Origin: Escarpia spicata
Taxonomy: Eukaryota > Annelida > Polychaeta > Sabellida > Siboglinidae
Length of the DNA: 64,000 nucleotides
NCBI GenBank assembly: GCA_963995525.1
Contig: OZ023208.1
Coordinates: 19,243,832-19,307,831 of the forward strand
Direction: 5' to 3'
How positions within the stretch are numbered: position 1 is the stretch's first letter; each line of letters begins with the position of its first letter. The translations under genes and the position numbers were made by a program. The notes below the pieces were generated by a model. It was not told where the DNA came from and made no database searches. It worked only from the letters and a program-made list of their open reading frames with translations. Shown piece by piece: positions 35,879-49,009 of the stretch.

Positions 35879-36740
35879 CTTGTTTTACCTAAGTACTTCT
35901 TTTGACTAGTAACTATCACATTATCTAAAGTCAAACGTATGCACACGACATACCTATACATCACAATAATTAGTTCAAATGCTTGAAAGATATGTAAGTC
36001 GTTTGTAAACACAATTTAACATTATGCGATAGAACGGTGCTACACTCGTTATACTATAGCTGGCATGCCCGAACTGACGGGTAATAAGGCAACAAGTTAT
36101 GCATTATTCTAATAGTATCACTATTATGTATAACATATAAACATGAAAACATAACTCACCAGGCCGTGTATATTGATACTTGTAATACGGAGCCGAGAGA
36201 ACTGTAGGTATATCTTTGTGGACACGTCCATGATCCCTAGCAAACTGCGACTGGGTGTGACTAAAGCTACCCTACCACCGTCTGGCGACTTACATAACGA
36301 TAGCCTATGCAACCGCTTGCACGAAACAATTCCGCCAGGGTTACATAATATATTATACTTGTAGTGTTTCAGATTCTTTGTGGGTCGTACATGTCAACCG
36401 GCGTATATATATATATGCCCACGAACATTATTATTTGTAAGTTTACAACTTCATATTTACTCCTTTCCAAATATGTTTTTTCCGTTTTATTATGCTCTTA
36501 CATACAATTACAAATACATTTGTGAGCGCGCATACAATTACGCGTTATGCAACGAGGCCATCAAATATTGTGTTTCCTGTCCTGTAAACTGTTGAGGAGG
36601 AAAGCAGTTACTTAATAAAATATCAAAGTTTATTGATGCTTGATGCATTATAATATTGTGATATTTTGTATATATTCATAACATCGCGTGTGTGTGTGTG
36701 TGTGTGAACGAACTTGCCCAAGTTTCGACACCTCCGCACA
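35879..36740. other. Intergenic stretch
   Basis: No gene recognised; a short (GT)n lies at 36688-36706. Confidence 0.5.
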
Positions 36741-36797
36741 GAATTCGAACCCGCGTTCTCTCAGTCGAGGGTTCGGAGCTCTTATCGCTGCGCTCCA
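36741..36797 (-). repeat. tRNA-like SINE head with box A and box B
   Basis: The minus strand reads GGAGCGCAGCGATAAGAGC (box A-like) and, at the spacing of a tRNA, GGGTTCGAATTC (box B-like). A clean anticodon arm and acceptor stem cannot be folded, so this is more likely the degenerate head of a SINE than a working tRNA gene. Confidence 0.4.
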
Positions 36798-36809
36798 TTA
36801 ATGTCATCT

Positions 36810-37061
36810 TCTTTATTTCGTCTTCTGTAGTTGTTTGGTCCATTCCCATAGTGTCGTATTGGGCATCTTGTCTTACTTCTTTAGATGTAGGGTTCTGCGC
36901 AGGTATTTGTTGATGAAAGTCTTTTTTAGTTTGTTTTTATGTGTAATTCACCGTGTCTCCAAGCCATAAAGTAATACTGACTTGAGATTTGAGTTATATA
37001 TCCTCAGTTTGGTGTTAAGCTTTATTTGTTTTACCTTCCAGATGTTTCTCAAAATGACCCG
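36810..37061. other. Sequence with short LINE-like end on the minus strand
   Basis: The minus strand near 37020-36950 reads LNTKLRIYNSNLKSVLLYG, a phrase common at the C-terminus of non-LTR reverse transcriptases. Only this short piece is present. Confidence 0.4.
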
Positions 37062-37432
37062 TGCGTGCGTGGTGCGTGGTGCGTGGTGCGTGGTGCGTGG
37101 TGCGTGGTGCGTGGTGCGTGGTGCGTGGTGCGTGGTGCGTGGTGCGTGGTGCGTGGTGCGTGGTGCGTGGTGCGTTGTGCGTTGTGAGGTGCGTGTGGCG
37201 TGTGGCGTGTGGCGTGTGGCGTGTGGCGTGTGGCGTGTGGCGTGTGGCGTGTGGCGTGTGGCGTGTGGCGTGTGGCGTGTGGCGTGTGGCGTGTGGCGTG
37301 TGGCGTGTGGCGTGTGGCGCTGGTGCGTGGTGCGTGGTGCGTGGTGCGTGGTGCGTGGTGCGTGGTGCGTGGTGCGTGGTGCGTGTTGCGTGGTGCGTGG
37401 TGCGTGGTGCGTGGTGCGTGGTGCGTGGTGTA
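37062..37432. repeat. Heptamer array (GGTGCGT)n-(GTGGCGT)n-(GGTGCGT)n
   Basis: Three blocks of 7-bp units; the middle block (about 37192-37320) has a different but related unit. G-rich on the plus strand. Open frames in it are artefacts. Confidence 0.95.
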
Positions 37433-37460
37433 TGCGGGTTTGTGTGTATGTATTTGGTAT

Positions 37461-37461
<1 letters not shown>

Positions 37462-37521
<60 letters not shown>

Positions 37522-37530
37522 TGTGTGTGA
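37462..37530. repeat. (GT)n microsatellite
   Basis: About 70 bp of nearly pure GT. Confidence 0.95.
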
Positions 37531-38504
37531 TTGCGTGCGTGCGTGCCTACGTGCATGCGTGCGTGTGAGACATGTAGACATATGGTGTCTTTCGAATGTA
37601 TGTCGTTTTAGCTAACGTTGTGTTTTTAGTTAAATATCTGTAGGCGTTATTGCTAGTACAATATATTTTGCCGACGAGATGCGTCATTGTTCTGGGGACA
37701 AAGGTGTTATTTATTTCTTAGAGATGCCCGTATTATAATTTAAAAAAAAAACCTGCCCACAATATCTTCCTAAGCGCATGCAACTATATTTGAGATAACG
37801 TATACATGAGTGTGCATGTGTATGGGTACTCGGTATTTTTAACATTTCCTCCTAGACGATTTGCATAGCAGACACCAAAAGTATGGATTCATGTTTTAAA
37901 ACAACGTCAACATAACTGTAAGTAATCTATAGACTGTATTTAATAATGGACGCCTTTCTAACCGTATTTACGCAGACGCATAGGTCTAGGCGCAATACTT
38001 ATGGAGAACACTTGACAGACGGAACTAACCATACGTAGGGCGAAACATACAAATAATGGTTAATTGTATTCACAACGAATAGGAAAATATTGTGACAAAT
38101 AGAACATGGTCAGAATCGTATCAATGTTCAGTGATCAACTGAATATAAACAGAAGCATGGAAGCCAACACAATTACAAAGACACGGTCCTACCTTCCGAG
38201 TCGGTTGTTCGGGATCAGCAGTCAGAATTTTCATCGGGCAGCTGGGTGGCGTCGTAAAGGAGAATTTGGAAATTCACCGTTGATGCTCCAACCTGTATCC
38301 TTTCAGTCCGGTGATTATATCAATGCTGGGTGGTAGTGGTGAATCCTAGATCTAGATGCAATTAAGTTTCTCCGCACTGCAAAGAAGAAAGACGCTGGAT
38401 AATCCAAAGTGATATCGCCGGTGTTGGAGGTTCACTACATTCACAGCCCAGATACCATAACATTTCCGTCCTGGGCCTATGATAGAGAAGACAGCCTATA
38501 GCTT
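37531..38504. other. Intergenic stretch
   Basis: No gene recognised. Confidence 0.45.
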
Positions 38505-38660
38505 GGAATGCCAACCATGGGCCAATGTTGATAGGCCAGTGCTAGGCCAAGCATCGGAACTGCCATTGTTAGACCAACATTGGCCCGATTTTACCCCAAT
38601 GTTGGCTGCCAACATTGGCCCAATATAGTAACATACATTGGGCCAATATTGACCCGAGTT
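38505..38660. repeat. Cluster of GGCCAATGTTGG-type palindromic motifs
   Basis: Variants of TTGGGCCAATATTGG appear about eight times in both orientations within 155 bp. Such clusters often mark a DNA-transposon relic; no transposase is seen. Confidence 0.65.
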
Positions 38661-39599
38661 GGAAATGCTATCTGGGAAATCGCCAAGAATGAGAAACGAC
38701 ACGGCACCGCAACAATTAACTCTCCAAAAACTACCCAATGGGCACCACAAACAATTTCCTACACTACCCCGCCTCCGCCACCGTGGTAGTATCCGACACT
38801 ACCCCCCTCCTCCAACCACGCAACAGGCGTGTCAATTGGCGGCGCCCCCCCCCCCCCCAGTATTCATCAAGTTCTGACACCCGTAGGCTCCTTCATGTAG
38901 GCTATATGATTCAACTAATCCATTTCAATGGTACGAGAATACCAAATATATCTTTAAAGTGTATATGGAAACACCTTTAGTTATAAGTTTCGTCGATGCG
39001 GTGCGTTCTGTAAGGGATGTATTGATATTACAGTTTCTAGACGATCACACCTGACCACCCGGCTACTTATCATAATGTACGTTTCTGTTAGCGAAGTTGC
39101 GGTTAAGCAAAGTATGAAAATGATCGATGTTGTTCTTCGTGTATACATAGTCTACAATAAAGTCCGCCTGGTTTTGTAGTGTCCTTGCATTTCAAATTAA
39201 ATTCGGAAATCGTCCTTCTTTTAAATATAAATTTCCAGTGAATCAACATCCCGAATCTGTGTCACTTTCTTGAACACCATTTTAAACATGTTTCACACAT
39301 TATGCAAGTTTAAAACTTAGCGCAAAAGGCGAAAATTATATCCACGGACTATGAGGCGGATTAAGATGTATTGGGGCTCTGGGGCAAATTTGAATTGTGA
39401 GGCCCCCACCGAAAGACAATGAGCTCTGGGCCCTGGAATAAACGTTGTTCTAACCTGATTACCCTGGATCTCGGTACCCTGTAATTATTTTATTCTCACT
39501 TGACTGGGGCGCCCCATGAGCTCGGAGTCAATGATTTTGTTGTCACTTCAGTGAGCCCCGGGAGCTATGGTCCTTTGTTTTTTCATCGGCGCTCCGGGA
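38661..39599. other. Intergenic stretch
   Basis: Contains a poly-C run near 38846. No gene supported. Confidence 0.45.
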
Positions 39600-40080
39600 G
39601 CTCGGGACCGTGGGGCACGTGACCCAGTCAGGGACGGATCCATAGAGAGTAGTCTAGTGGAACTTCCAATTATACCTCCTTGAGGATTGCCATAACACCT
39701 CCACTGAACCAAATTCATATTGGATAGGCTATGCCGATGCTTCAGCATGACTCCGCTGTCGAGTTATAGCGCTGTCGCGATGTCGCACTCTGCCGTCGCG
39801 CTGTTGGATCTTGACATTGGAAGAGCTAACGCGGGGGGAGTTATTGAAGATTTTTTGCCAGAGCTTCAACACCACTCTGCCGTCGCGCTGTCGGATCGTG
39901 ACATCGGAATATAATGGCGGGATGCTGTTGAACATTTATTCACAATTTCGGAAGCTCCCCAAAAACCTCCAATTGCACCCCCTTGAGACTAACATAAGCG
40001 GGGCCACATTCCAAAGTCTAAGGGGCACATAACGGGCGCACATTCCAAAGATATATGGGCCACCCCACTATAGCGCAGGG
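39600..40080. repeat. Dispersed repeat with local duplication
   Basis: CTCTGCCGTCGCGCTGT followed by GGATC(T/G)TGACAT occurs twice here (about 39788 and 39875) and, in variant form, near 11.25 kb, followed by the same CTCCAATTGCACCCCC phrase. Confidence 0.65.
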
Positions 40081-40224
40081 AGAGCGAGGGGGAAGATAAG
40101 GATTGAGGGGTGGAGAGAGACGGAGAGTGAGAGGATGGCAGGGAAATGGAGGGGACGGGAGAGGAAGGAAGTGAGAAAGGGGATGGAGGGGAAGATACGC
40201 GGATGGAGAGTGACAATGACAATG

Positions 40225-41345
40225 AGTTTTATTTCCCTACGACTCCTTGTGGAGTATGAGAGAATTTTTCTTTATAAAGAACATTTTGATAGAACATATT
40301 GTATTATTAAGAACATCTAGACTTCTATTATATGAATCATATTTACAGTACGTCAAACATAAACAACACGAAACATAACACATTCAGTGACCTTACTGTA
40401 TTAAGTGTTTTCGATAATTGTATAATCAGTAGTTCAAACCAAATAATATAAAATAATATAACATAAAATAAACCTCGTACTATACATGTATTGCACAATT
40501 TGAACTCATTTACATGTAATTACATCACTAGTAAATTAACTATGTGCTACAATGTATTTTTTAATTCTCCGCTATTCACAGTATTGACATTGAATTTGTT
40601 AGATACACAAACTTTGTTATGAACACATTAATAAATCTGGAAAGATCTTTCAACTGTTTCACATTATTTACATTAAACATCTGGTTCATTTTCAAAGTAT
40701 TAGGTCTGATTCTAAAGTATTTCTTTATGTATTTTGATTTTTCTTCTACTAGTGATGGACATATAAGTACATCATGATATTAATCACCTTGGTGTCCATT
40801 GTTGCATAAATTACAGAGCCTCTGAGCATTTTCATGGAGATACTGACCAACAGAAATAGGTATTGTTTTATTTCCACAGCAACATTTACATAACTTGATT
40901 CTGTCAGATGGGCTCAAGTAGATTAAATACTTCTCGAGTCTTACTTCAATTTTAATATTCTGCAATTTGAACACAGCCTATTTATATGAATTCTGTGCCA
41001 TGTTTGTCTGTTTATGTCTATCTTTTTAAGTTATAGGGTATGCTTCAATACATTTGTATTTACATTTCCATGATCATGCCACATGTTACATAGTTAACAT
41101 CCATCAATGACATTGTTTTATCAATCCATTTTGATTTAGTAGTACCTCTGTCGTATAATTTTTTATCAGCCTAAACATAATACTATATATCTTGCTTAGT
41201 TTGCCTTCAATTAAGTGTACCCAAATGTTTATCGTTCTCTTTTCTATAATTGTTGTCGCATTTTGTCGGCCATCATCTCTATATACCATACGATTTGCGA
41301 TGTTCCTGTTAAGTTTTAGTAGACTTTTCAAGAACTTTCTATGGT
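40225..41345 (-). mobile_element. 3' end of a different LINE family
   Basis: The minus strand encodes decayed pieces of a non-LTR C-terminus: NIWVHLIEGKLSKIYSIMF, then after a gap NIKIEVRLEKYLIYLS, LCNLCNNGHQGD (Cys-rich end) and, in another frame, KYFRIRPNTLKMNQ. It ends with AATAAAACTCATTGTCATTG, a short tail repeat. Frameshifts show it is dead. It is unlike the CR1-like copies elsewhere in the window. Confidence 0.6.
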
Positions 41346-41380
41346 ATCTCTCAATCTACTCTACATTTTGAAAACCCTAT

Positions 41381-42477
<1,097 letters not shown>

Positions 42478-42843
42478 AAGGAGGCCGGCCGGCAAACATA
42501 CAGTCATGCGTACTGACGTAATGCCTAACCGACTAATAGACTTACATTCTAACAGACAAACACAGAGAATGGAGGAGGGAGAGAGATTCGGGTAGAGAGG
42601 GAGGGTTGGAGAAGGGTAGACGGAGAGAAAAAAATATATAAATTATAGAGACAGATGTAGGAGCAGGGAGACAGAGAGACAGCGTGCTAGTTGCGACTAC
42701 TACATCGCAACAGTGTAGTCAAGCAACCAACGCTACATCACTAAGTTGTGTCGGCTGTTCTAATATTAGACGTGGTAAACTACATGTAATAATCAGTCAC
42801 CCTATAGATACTTGTCTAAACTTGTACAGACAAGAGTCGGATA
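42478..42843. repeat. Flank of compound block 2
   Basis: Duplicate of 35561-35878 with a 24-bp and a 20-bp insertion. Confidence 0.88.
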
Positions 42844-43744
42844 AAAAGCGTGAGTGCGTGTATGCGTGTGAGCGTGCGTGCGTGCGTGCGCGCGTGCGCG
42901 CTTCCGCGCTTCTGTGTGCGGTGCGCGTGTACTACGCAAGATCCAAACGAATGGTTTTAGTCGTGCCAATCTAATCAATGTAAAATTATCAAAAAATATA
43001 CAATTCTGCGGGTGAACAAAAAATAAGTAGAAAGGTAAGTTCTTATATAGCGAAGCATCCAGTCCTCAGGACAGCTCAAAGCGCTTTACACTTTACTCCC
43101 TGGCCGATCTGTTTAATCGAACACCCTCTCGACTTCTCTTGGAATAATTTAGCCACGTTGCAATTAATGTGGGAAGACTATTCGTACACAAATATCCACC
43201 ACTGTCTATAGCCAGGTAATCATTCATACAGCTGAGTGAACTGAAGCAATGTAGAGTAAACGAATTTGCCCAAGCTACGTTCCAATTCTGTTGTTGCATC
43301 CCGCATCAGCATGCTGTTTCCTTGCATATGCTAGCTTTAGGCTTAACAAAGTGACGCCACATGCCGACAGCTGTCTATCCGGTCAACTTAGGCGGGGCTC
43401 AGTGGCGCCACATGGGTGATGATGACGGAATCACTGTTCACAACACAATACGAATTTATTGTCCAATAATAATAGGTACATCAGATAACTTTCTTCTGCT
43501 TGCTGAGCATAAAGAGAATACAAGGTATTGTTAGTAAACATAGTTAAACGTAGTGCATACAAGAAATAAGTTTATAATAGTAATACAAACGTGAGAGTAG
43601 TTAGTGCATAATTTTTTTATTTTAACGGTCGGCTTGCATATGGTGGTTTGTTAACTCAAACTTGTTAACTTGTTTAGGTGAATTATGGCATGGGGAACGA
43701 ACCTGTTTTTGAACCTGTTTCTGTACATCTTGTTTGGTTGTTTA
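42844..43744. other. Intergenic stretch
   Basis: A GCGT/GCGC alternating patch lies at 42855-42915. The segment 43040-43090 (TTATATAGCGAAG... AAAGCGCTTTACA) looks like a dispersed repeat. No gene supported. Confidence 0.45.
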
Positions 43745-44145
43745 CTTGCTTGTGTGTATGCACGCAAACGTGCGTGTGTGGGTGTATGTGTGTGCGCTCG
43801 CGCGTGTGTTTGTGTGATTCGTGTTTTTGTTTGTGCTTGTGTGTGTTTTTGTATGAACGTGCGTTCGTGTATGTACCCATGCGTGCGTGTATGTCTGATT
43901 GTGCGTTACCGTGTGCGTGTATGTGTGTATGTGTGTATGTGTGTATGTGTGTGTTTGTGTGGGTGGCTGGGTGCGTGCGTCCGTACGCGTGTGTGTTTGT
44001 TTGAGTGTGTGTGTGTGTGTGTGTGTGTGAGTGTGTGTGTGTGTGTATGTGTGTGTGTGCGTGTGTGTGTTTGTTTGAGTGTATGTGTGTGTGTGTGCGT
44101 GAGTGTGTGCGTGAATGTGCGCGCGTGTCTCTGTGTGCGTGCGGC
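43745..44145. repeat. Degenerate (GT)n tract
   Basis: About 400 bp of GTGTGT/GCGTGT-rich sequence; open frames across it are artefacts. Confidence 0.9.
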
Positions 44146-45125
44146 GTATACATTTAGCATAATATTATAATAAAATTAAATTTAAATTAAACACACCATA
44201 GGCGCGGGAACGGGGGGCAGCTGCCCCTGGAATTTGTCCCGGAGGGGGGGTTCAGACATAATTAATGTTCTGCCCCCTCCCCATTAAATGTGAGCGTGAA
44301 TGTTTGTTCGTTACCCCAGAGACGCCAGTGACGCGACTCGGTGCTCCTGACGTTATTGCGAGCGTCCTGGTTCACTTCGGCAATTTTTAGAAAATCGCCT
44401 TTGTTTCGATTCTCGACGTTTTTGCCGTCGAGCAGTTTTGCAGTCGAGCGGTATGCCGCCGTATGTGTTCCAGGCTCTTTTAATTCCAAATAGAGCGATT
44501 TTATTTTGCCGCTTACAATTGCCGTACGTCAAGGTTTGCCGTTGCCACCGGCATGTATATTAGGCCTTTTGTACTATATTTATACACCTTCTTTAAAAAA
44601 CTGACACATTTATGATATATATATGCTCACTCGTTTCAACGGCTTCGACCGAACCACCGAAATGTCGATTGTGTTGTCTTTGGTTCGACTTGACATATCT
44701 TAAATTAGACCTACTATAATGATGGATGACTGGATGATCATTACGTCGAATATTCAAGTGCTTCATTCACATGGTCACGAATGCTCGGGCTTAAACTTTT
44801 ATGTTGGGTGGGATGGGGCAAATTTAAACGCTTTCGTGACCATGTTGGTAGCACACACACATCGTATGCCCTACTCACATGCCCAGCATCGTATCGGATC
44901 AGACATAAATATGTAGTCAATTGGGTGGGGTTGCAGAATGTGACATCGAATGGGGGTAACATTTCCGTTATATTTATTATAATATTGATCCGATATCCAA
45001 TCAAAGAAATCAAGTTGTCTTCTTTATAATGTGTAACAAATAAAAGATATGATGAGACTCGGCACATTTTAATTATGTCACAATCACACGCGATCACGCT
45101 GTTAGGTGTAGCTCTCAGTTGCCCA
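44146..45125. other. Intergenic stretch
   Basis: A GC-rich phrase at 44202-44250 (GGGGGGCAGCTGCCCC) resembles a dispersed repeat end. No gene supported. Confidence 0.4.
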
Positions 45126-45170
45126 AGTGATCAGTACCCATCGTCACCGGTGACGATGGGACTGATCACT
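45126..45170. repeat. 45-bp palindrome without a loop
   Basis: The left half AGTGATCAGTACCCATCGTC(ACC) and right half are reverse complements; the left half carries a single extra A. The centre is ACCGGT. Confidence 0.9.
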
Positions 45171-46442
45171 CATGACCCTTTTTTCTGGTCACGCCTTTTG
45201 TCAATAATCCGTCAAAAAACATGTTCATACCCGATTTATAGGTATACCGCATTGGCTAAAAGATCTTTTCAAACTGTCCGCGTGAGGTCAGTACTCTAGT
45301 AGCTCTGCGATGATGTTTTGCCGTTGACGCGATAATACAGACACCGTGTGGTGGCGCCACCGTTTGTTGAGTAAATTTCACGTCGAAATTCCTGCGAGGA
45401 ATTGGCCGCAAATAACACTGGATACCTGGAATAGTGTTTATTGACATCGGAAATCTGCTATGACTGTCAAGTAAGTAATACAATATACGTCAACCAGTTT
45501 AGAAACTACACGTGAAATGTAACTAATTAATGTAGTATTCGTGAAACAAAATCACACAACATGCTTATTAGAATAACAAGTTGACAAGCCACGGCCCACG
45601 GGGATCCGATGTGGCGGGCCCAGATTACGCTGTGTCCAGTTTCTCCGCCTACACTCGGCCCGCGACGGTAGCGGGCCCATAGCAGCCCTCTAAGTTATTT
45701 TTTTGTCTAGGGGCCAACTGGCTCCTATCTACATTTTTAGGAGCCAAATTAAAAAAGTATCAGCCAAGTAATTGTGTGCGTATATATGCAACTCTGTTTT
45801 CAGTACCAATTTAATCCAAATTAACCACAGATGTTCGTTTGAAATATAAATAAATTTAAAACACGTATGAATATGTGGCCAGATACTAACTTTATGCATT
45901 ATAACATGGTACACTGGCAAAGTAATAACAGTCATGTAGAATCCCTGAAATTACCAATAATTAACAGTAAATATACCTGATGCATGTATACCCGTAGGTA
46001 CACTGATTTTCTGTTTCAAAATTCTGTTTCAGAAAAATACAGTGTCAAATAATGCATTTTCCATGTCAAATGATGTTATTCCTGGTTAAGGTGGAAAAGA
46101 AGCCGATTTATGTTCAGAAAAGTTATATTTTATTTCAAAGTTAACTTTGAGAAATAATACATTCTGTCAAATATTAAAAATATCACAATGTTATGATCTA
46201 TGCATCTGAATAATACTGTTTTACTGTGTGGTTAACTTTTCTAACAACATTTATTTGTGCAATATTTGCAACACAGTAACAATCGTACATAATCAATTTA
46301 CATAATAAAATAATTCCTCTCACACAATAACATAAATGACTGGTTGTTTCTAATGCAGCAGTGCTTAATATATAAGTTAACAAATGTAAATTACACAAGC
46401 AGTCATATATTATGAATGTATAAATCACTGATGCTGTTTCAC
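45171..46442. other. Intergenic stretch
   Basis: No gene recognised. Confidence 0.45.
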
Positions 46443-47785
46443 TAACAATTTTTCGGTACTCAAGTACTCGAGTACATTATTGAAGTACTTGTATTCATAA
46501 AACTTATGGGTCATGGACTCGTACTCATTGTACTCAGATTTTACAAGTACATCTGAGTACTTAAGGAAAATATATTATTTGTAGTTGTAAAATGAAACTT
46601 TCCTGAACTATTTAAATGTTCAACTATTTTTTAAATACTGTTATTTCTGATAGAATACCACCTTACTATCCTTACACATAGTACACCCTCATTCTCTGAC
46701 AACCATGACCCTAATACCCAAACATGGCAACAGACAGCATCTTTTTTCAGTCAGAAACACCCTATTAAGCAAACAATAAGTGTAGGCTATCTGTTCAGGC
46801 CATCAACCTGTTTGTTTAAGTAAGCCACCAGGATGTCCATAAAGAGCCAGTTAGCAGTTAACCCACCAGCTAGACAGGAAATGCCTTTGATGTAGTCAGG
46901 AGGGTAGCCAGAAGTTTTGGTAAAGGATACTTTGGCCATGGACAGTTGGGCAACAGACATTTTGGTAATCAGACATTTTGGTAATTGGACATTTCAGTAA
47001 TCGTACATTTGGGTAAAACTATTCAAAATAATCAGAATTAATGGTCATTTTTAAAGATCTGGTAACCACACATTTTGTAATAGGACATTTAAGTAAGACC
47101 AACAAAATTAATAATCTTTACAGTGTGTACCTCTTTTTACAAAACTATTTAGGAAACTTAGTGGCTAATAACAGTTGTTTAATATGAATGAATGTGAACT
47201 ACGGTTGTATTAAGTAACAATTTATTCAATCCAAAGTAACAGAAATATTCAGCTCAAAAACTTCTGATGCTGCATATTACACATGCAGCATCAGAAGTCC
47301 ACCAAGTTTTATTGTCCAGCAGTGTTTTTACGGCTAATGCTGACCATGCCTCTTGGCTGACAGTGCTAACTGCCAAGATCAAGAACTGCCAGTCTTCCTC
47401 TGTAGAGGTAAGGTGGCTCAAGTCAGACTGCCTCCTACACTAGTATAATCCGGTGCCTGCAACCTGGCTAAAAAGTCCAAAGGGGATTATGGACATGTGC
47501 TAACCCTCTCTAAAACCAGTAATCTATGATCAGAAAATATAAATTGCAAACTTATAATATCAACAAAAAATCAATCAACTGCCATTGCATATTCACTTGT
47601 GCTGAGTTATATAAATTAGATTAATTAATAAAATGTAAAATGTGTTAATATTTAATTTTTTTAATGTATTTGTACTTTTACTGGTACTCGTGAGAATGTA
47701 CTTGTACTCGTACTCAGCAATGTATTCGTACTCATCCATCATCAAAGTACTCATACTCATGAAAATGTACTCAACCCCAGGTCTG
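46443..47785. mobile_element. Degenerate hAT-like element
   Basis: Both ends are rich in GTACTC/GAGTAC phrases in opposite orientation: GGTACTCAAGTACTCGAGTAC at the left and TACTCATACTCATGAAAATG to CTCAACCCCAGG at the right. This resembles the subterminal repeats of the element at 52.5 kb. The interior has a decayed tandem ACATTTTGGTAATCAG-type stretch (46960-47100) and no intact transposase. Confidence 0.45.
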
Positions 47786-48924
47786 GTCTATTGCGTGTTA
47801 TGCTATCTTACAGTTCATGCAATCAGCAAACTAAGTCCTAATCATAAAAAACATAAATTATTACTAAGTATATCATCAAAGTGTGAGAGAAATTGCAAAA
47901 TATGAATCCTACAATGCACAGGGCACATGCAAATCGGCGCATATGATTGGAGGAAAAGACAAGGTGGCGTCGGATTTTCAGACAGAGGTACCAAAAACGG
48001 ACCTTGTGCACGTTTGTGCAACCAGTCAATATGTCAAAACTAGAATCAAGTTATCCCAGACATAGTTCTTTATCCTTCGGCATATATATGCCATAGATAT
48101 GTAGAACAGCCTGGATTTGAAGCTGTGCACAGTCAAACCTCTCTTTGTGGTCAATTCAGTATGTTATAGTGTGTATGATGTTGTATTAGCTAAGATGTTG
48201 CTCACTTCTGTCACTTGACTTCTCAACTTTCAAGTGTCAATATGTATGACTAGAATCGACCAAAATAACAAAATGTGCAAATGCATTTCATCTTCAACCC
48301 ATGCATGCCTTAGCTCCTGTTGTGTAGATGCACACTTTTAAATTCTTAAGCATGTTTCCCGACATAACTATGTGTCATTTTTTGACTCTGTGAGACTTCT
48401 GCACCCTTTACCGTGAACATGTTCCAAGTGGATGACAAGCATTTCCCACATGAACACATATTTGGGATGGAAACGGTTGTCAAAGAACTAACTGTAACAA
48501 ACAATAATAGTATGTTTACTTGTGTGATTTATTAAAACAACTGTAGCTGTATACAGATGAAATAATTTTGTTTACTGTGGATGTTTTTTTTATTTGTAGT
48601 CATTTGCAATGTAGTAAATGTACCATAATATACCTGGGTTAAACAAGGCTGCTCATAGGCAATAACAAGATAAAATTAAGCATTTGTTCTACAAGTAGTG
48701 ATGTTAAAAATTAAATGTGTAAAAGATAATTAAACACTTTAAATTAATAAGTTAAATAAATAATTAATTAAATTTAACCAAATAATTGAATGTGTAAATT
48801 TCTACTATAATTATAACAACATGAAACAAAATCACTACCGGTATATTAAAATGTCATTAATATTATAATGTTAGTGGAAGTTTATTGTTTTATTACATGG
48901 CATGGTTTTTGTTAAGTGTGCTGA
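47786..48924. other. Intergenic stretch
   Basis: AT-rich; no gene recognised. Confidence 0.45.
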
Positions 48925-49000
48925 TAACAGGGACCATAACCCCCAAAGCAGGGACCATGATCTCAAAGCAGGGGCCATGACCCCCAAAGCAGGGACTGCA
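48925..49000. repeat. Short tandem repeat
   Basis: About four units of GGGACCATGACCCCCAAAGCA. Confidence 0.8.
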
Positions 49001-49009
49001 CAACAAGTG

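Noticed and set aside
36948..37615. Open frames rich in HAPRTT or VRGAWCV
   Set aside because: Translations of the 7-bp array in different frames.
43683..44170. Open frames in the GT-rich tract
   Set aside because: Cys/Val or Thr/His alternation is the direct reading of GT repeats.
44262..44489. Minus-strand open frame of 75 codons
   Set aside because: No signature, no splice context and next to a GC-rich dispersed repeat.
47300..47450. Coding-like phrase ADHASWLTVLTAKIKNC on the plus strand
   Set aside because: Short, without clear splice signals or known domain, and inside a degenerate hAT-like region.
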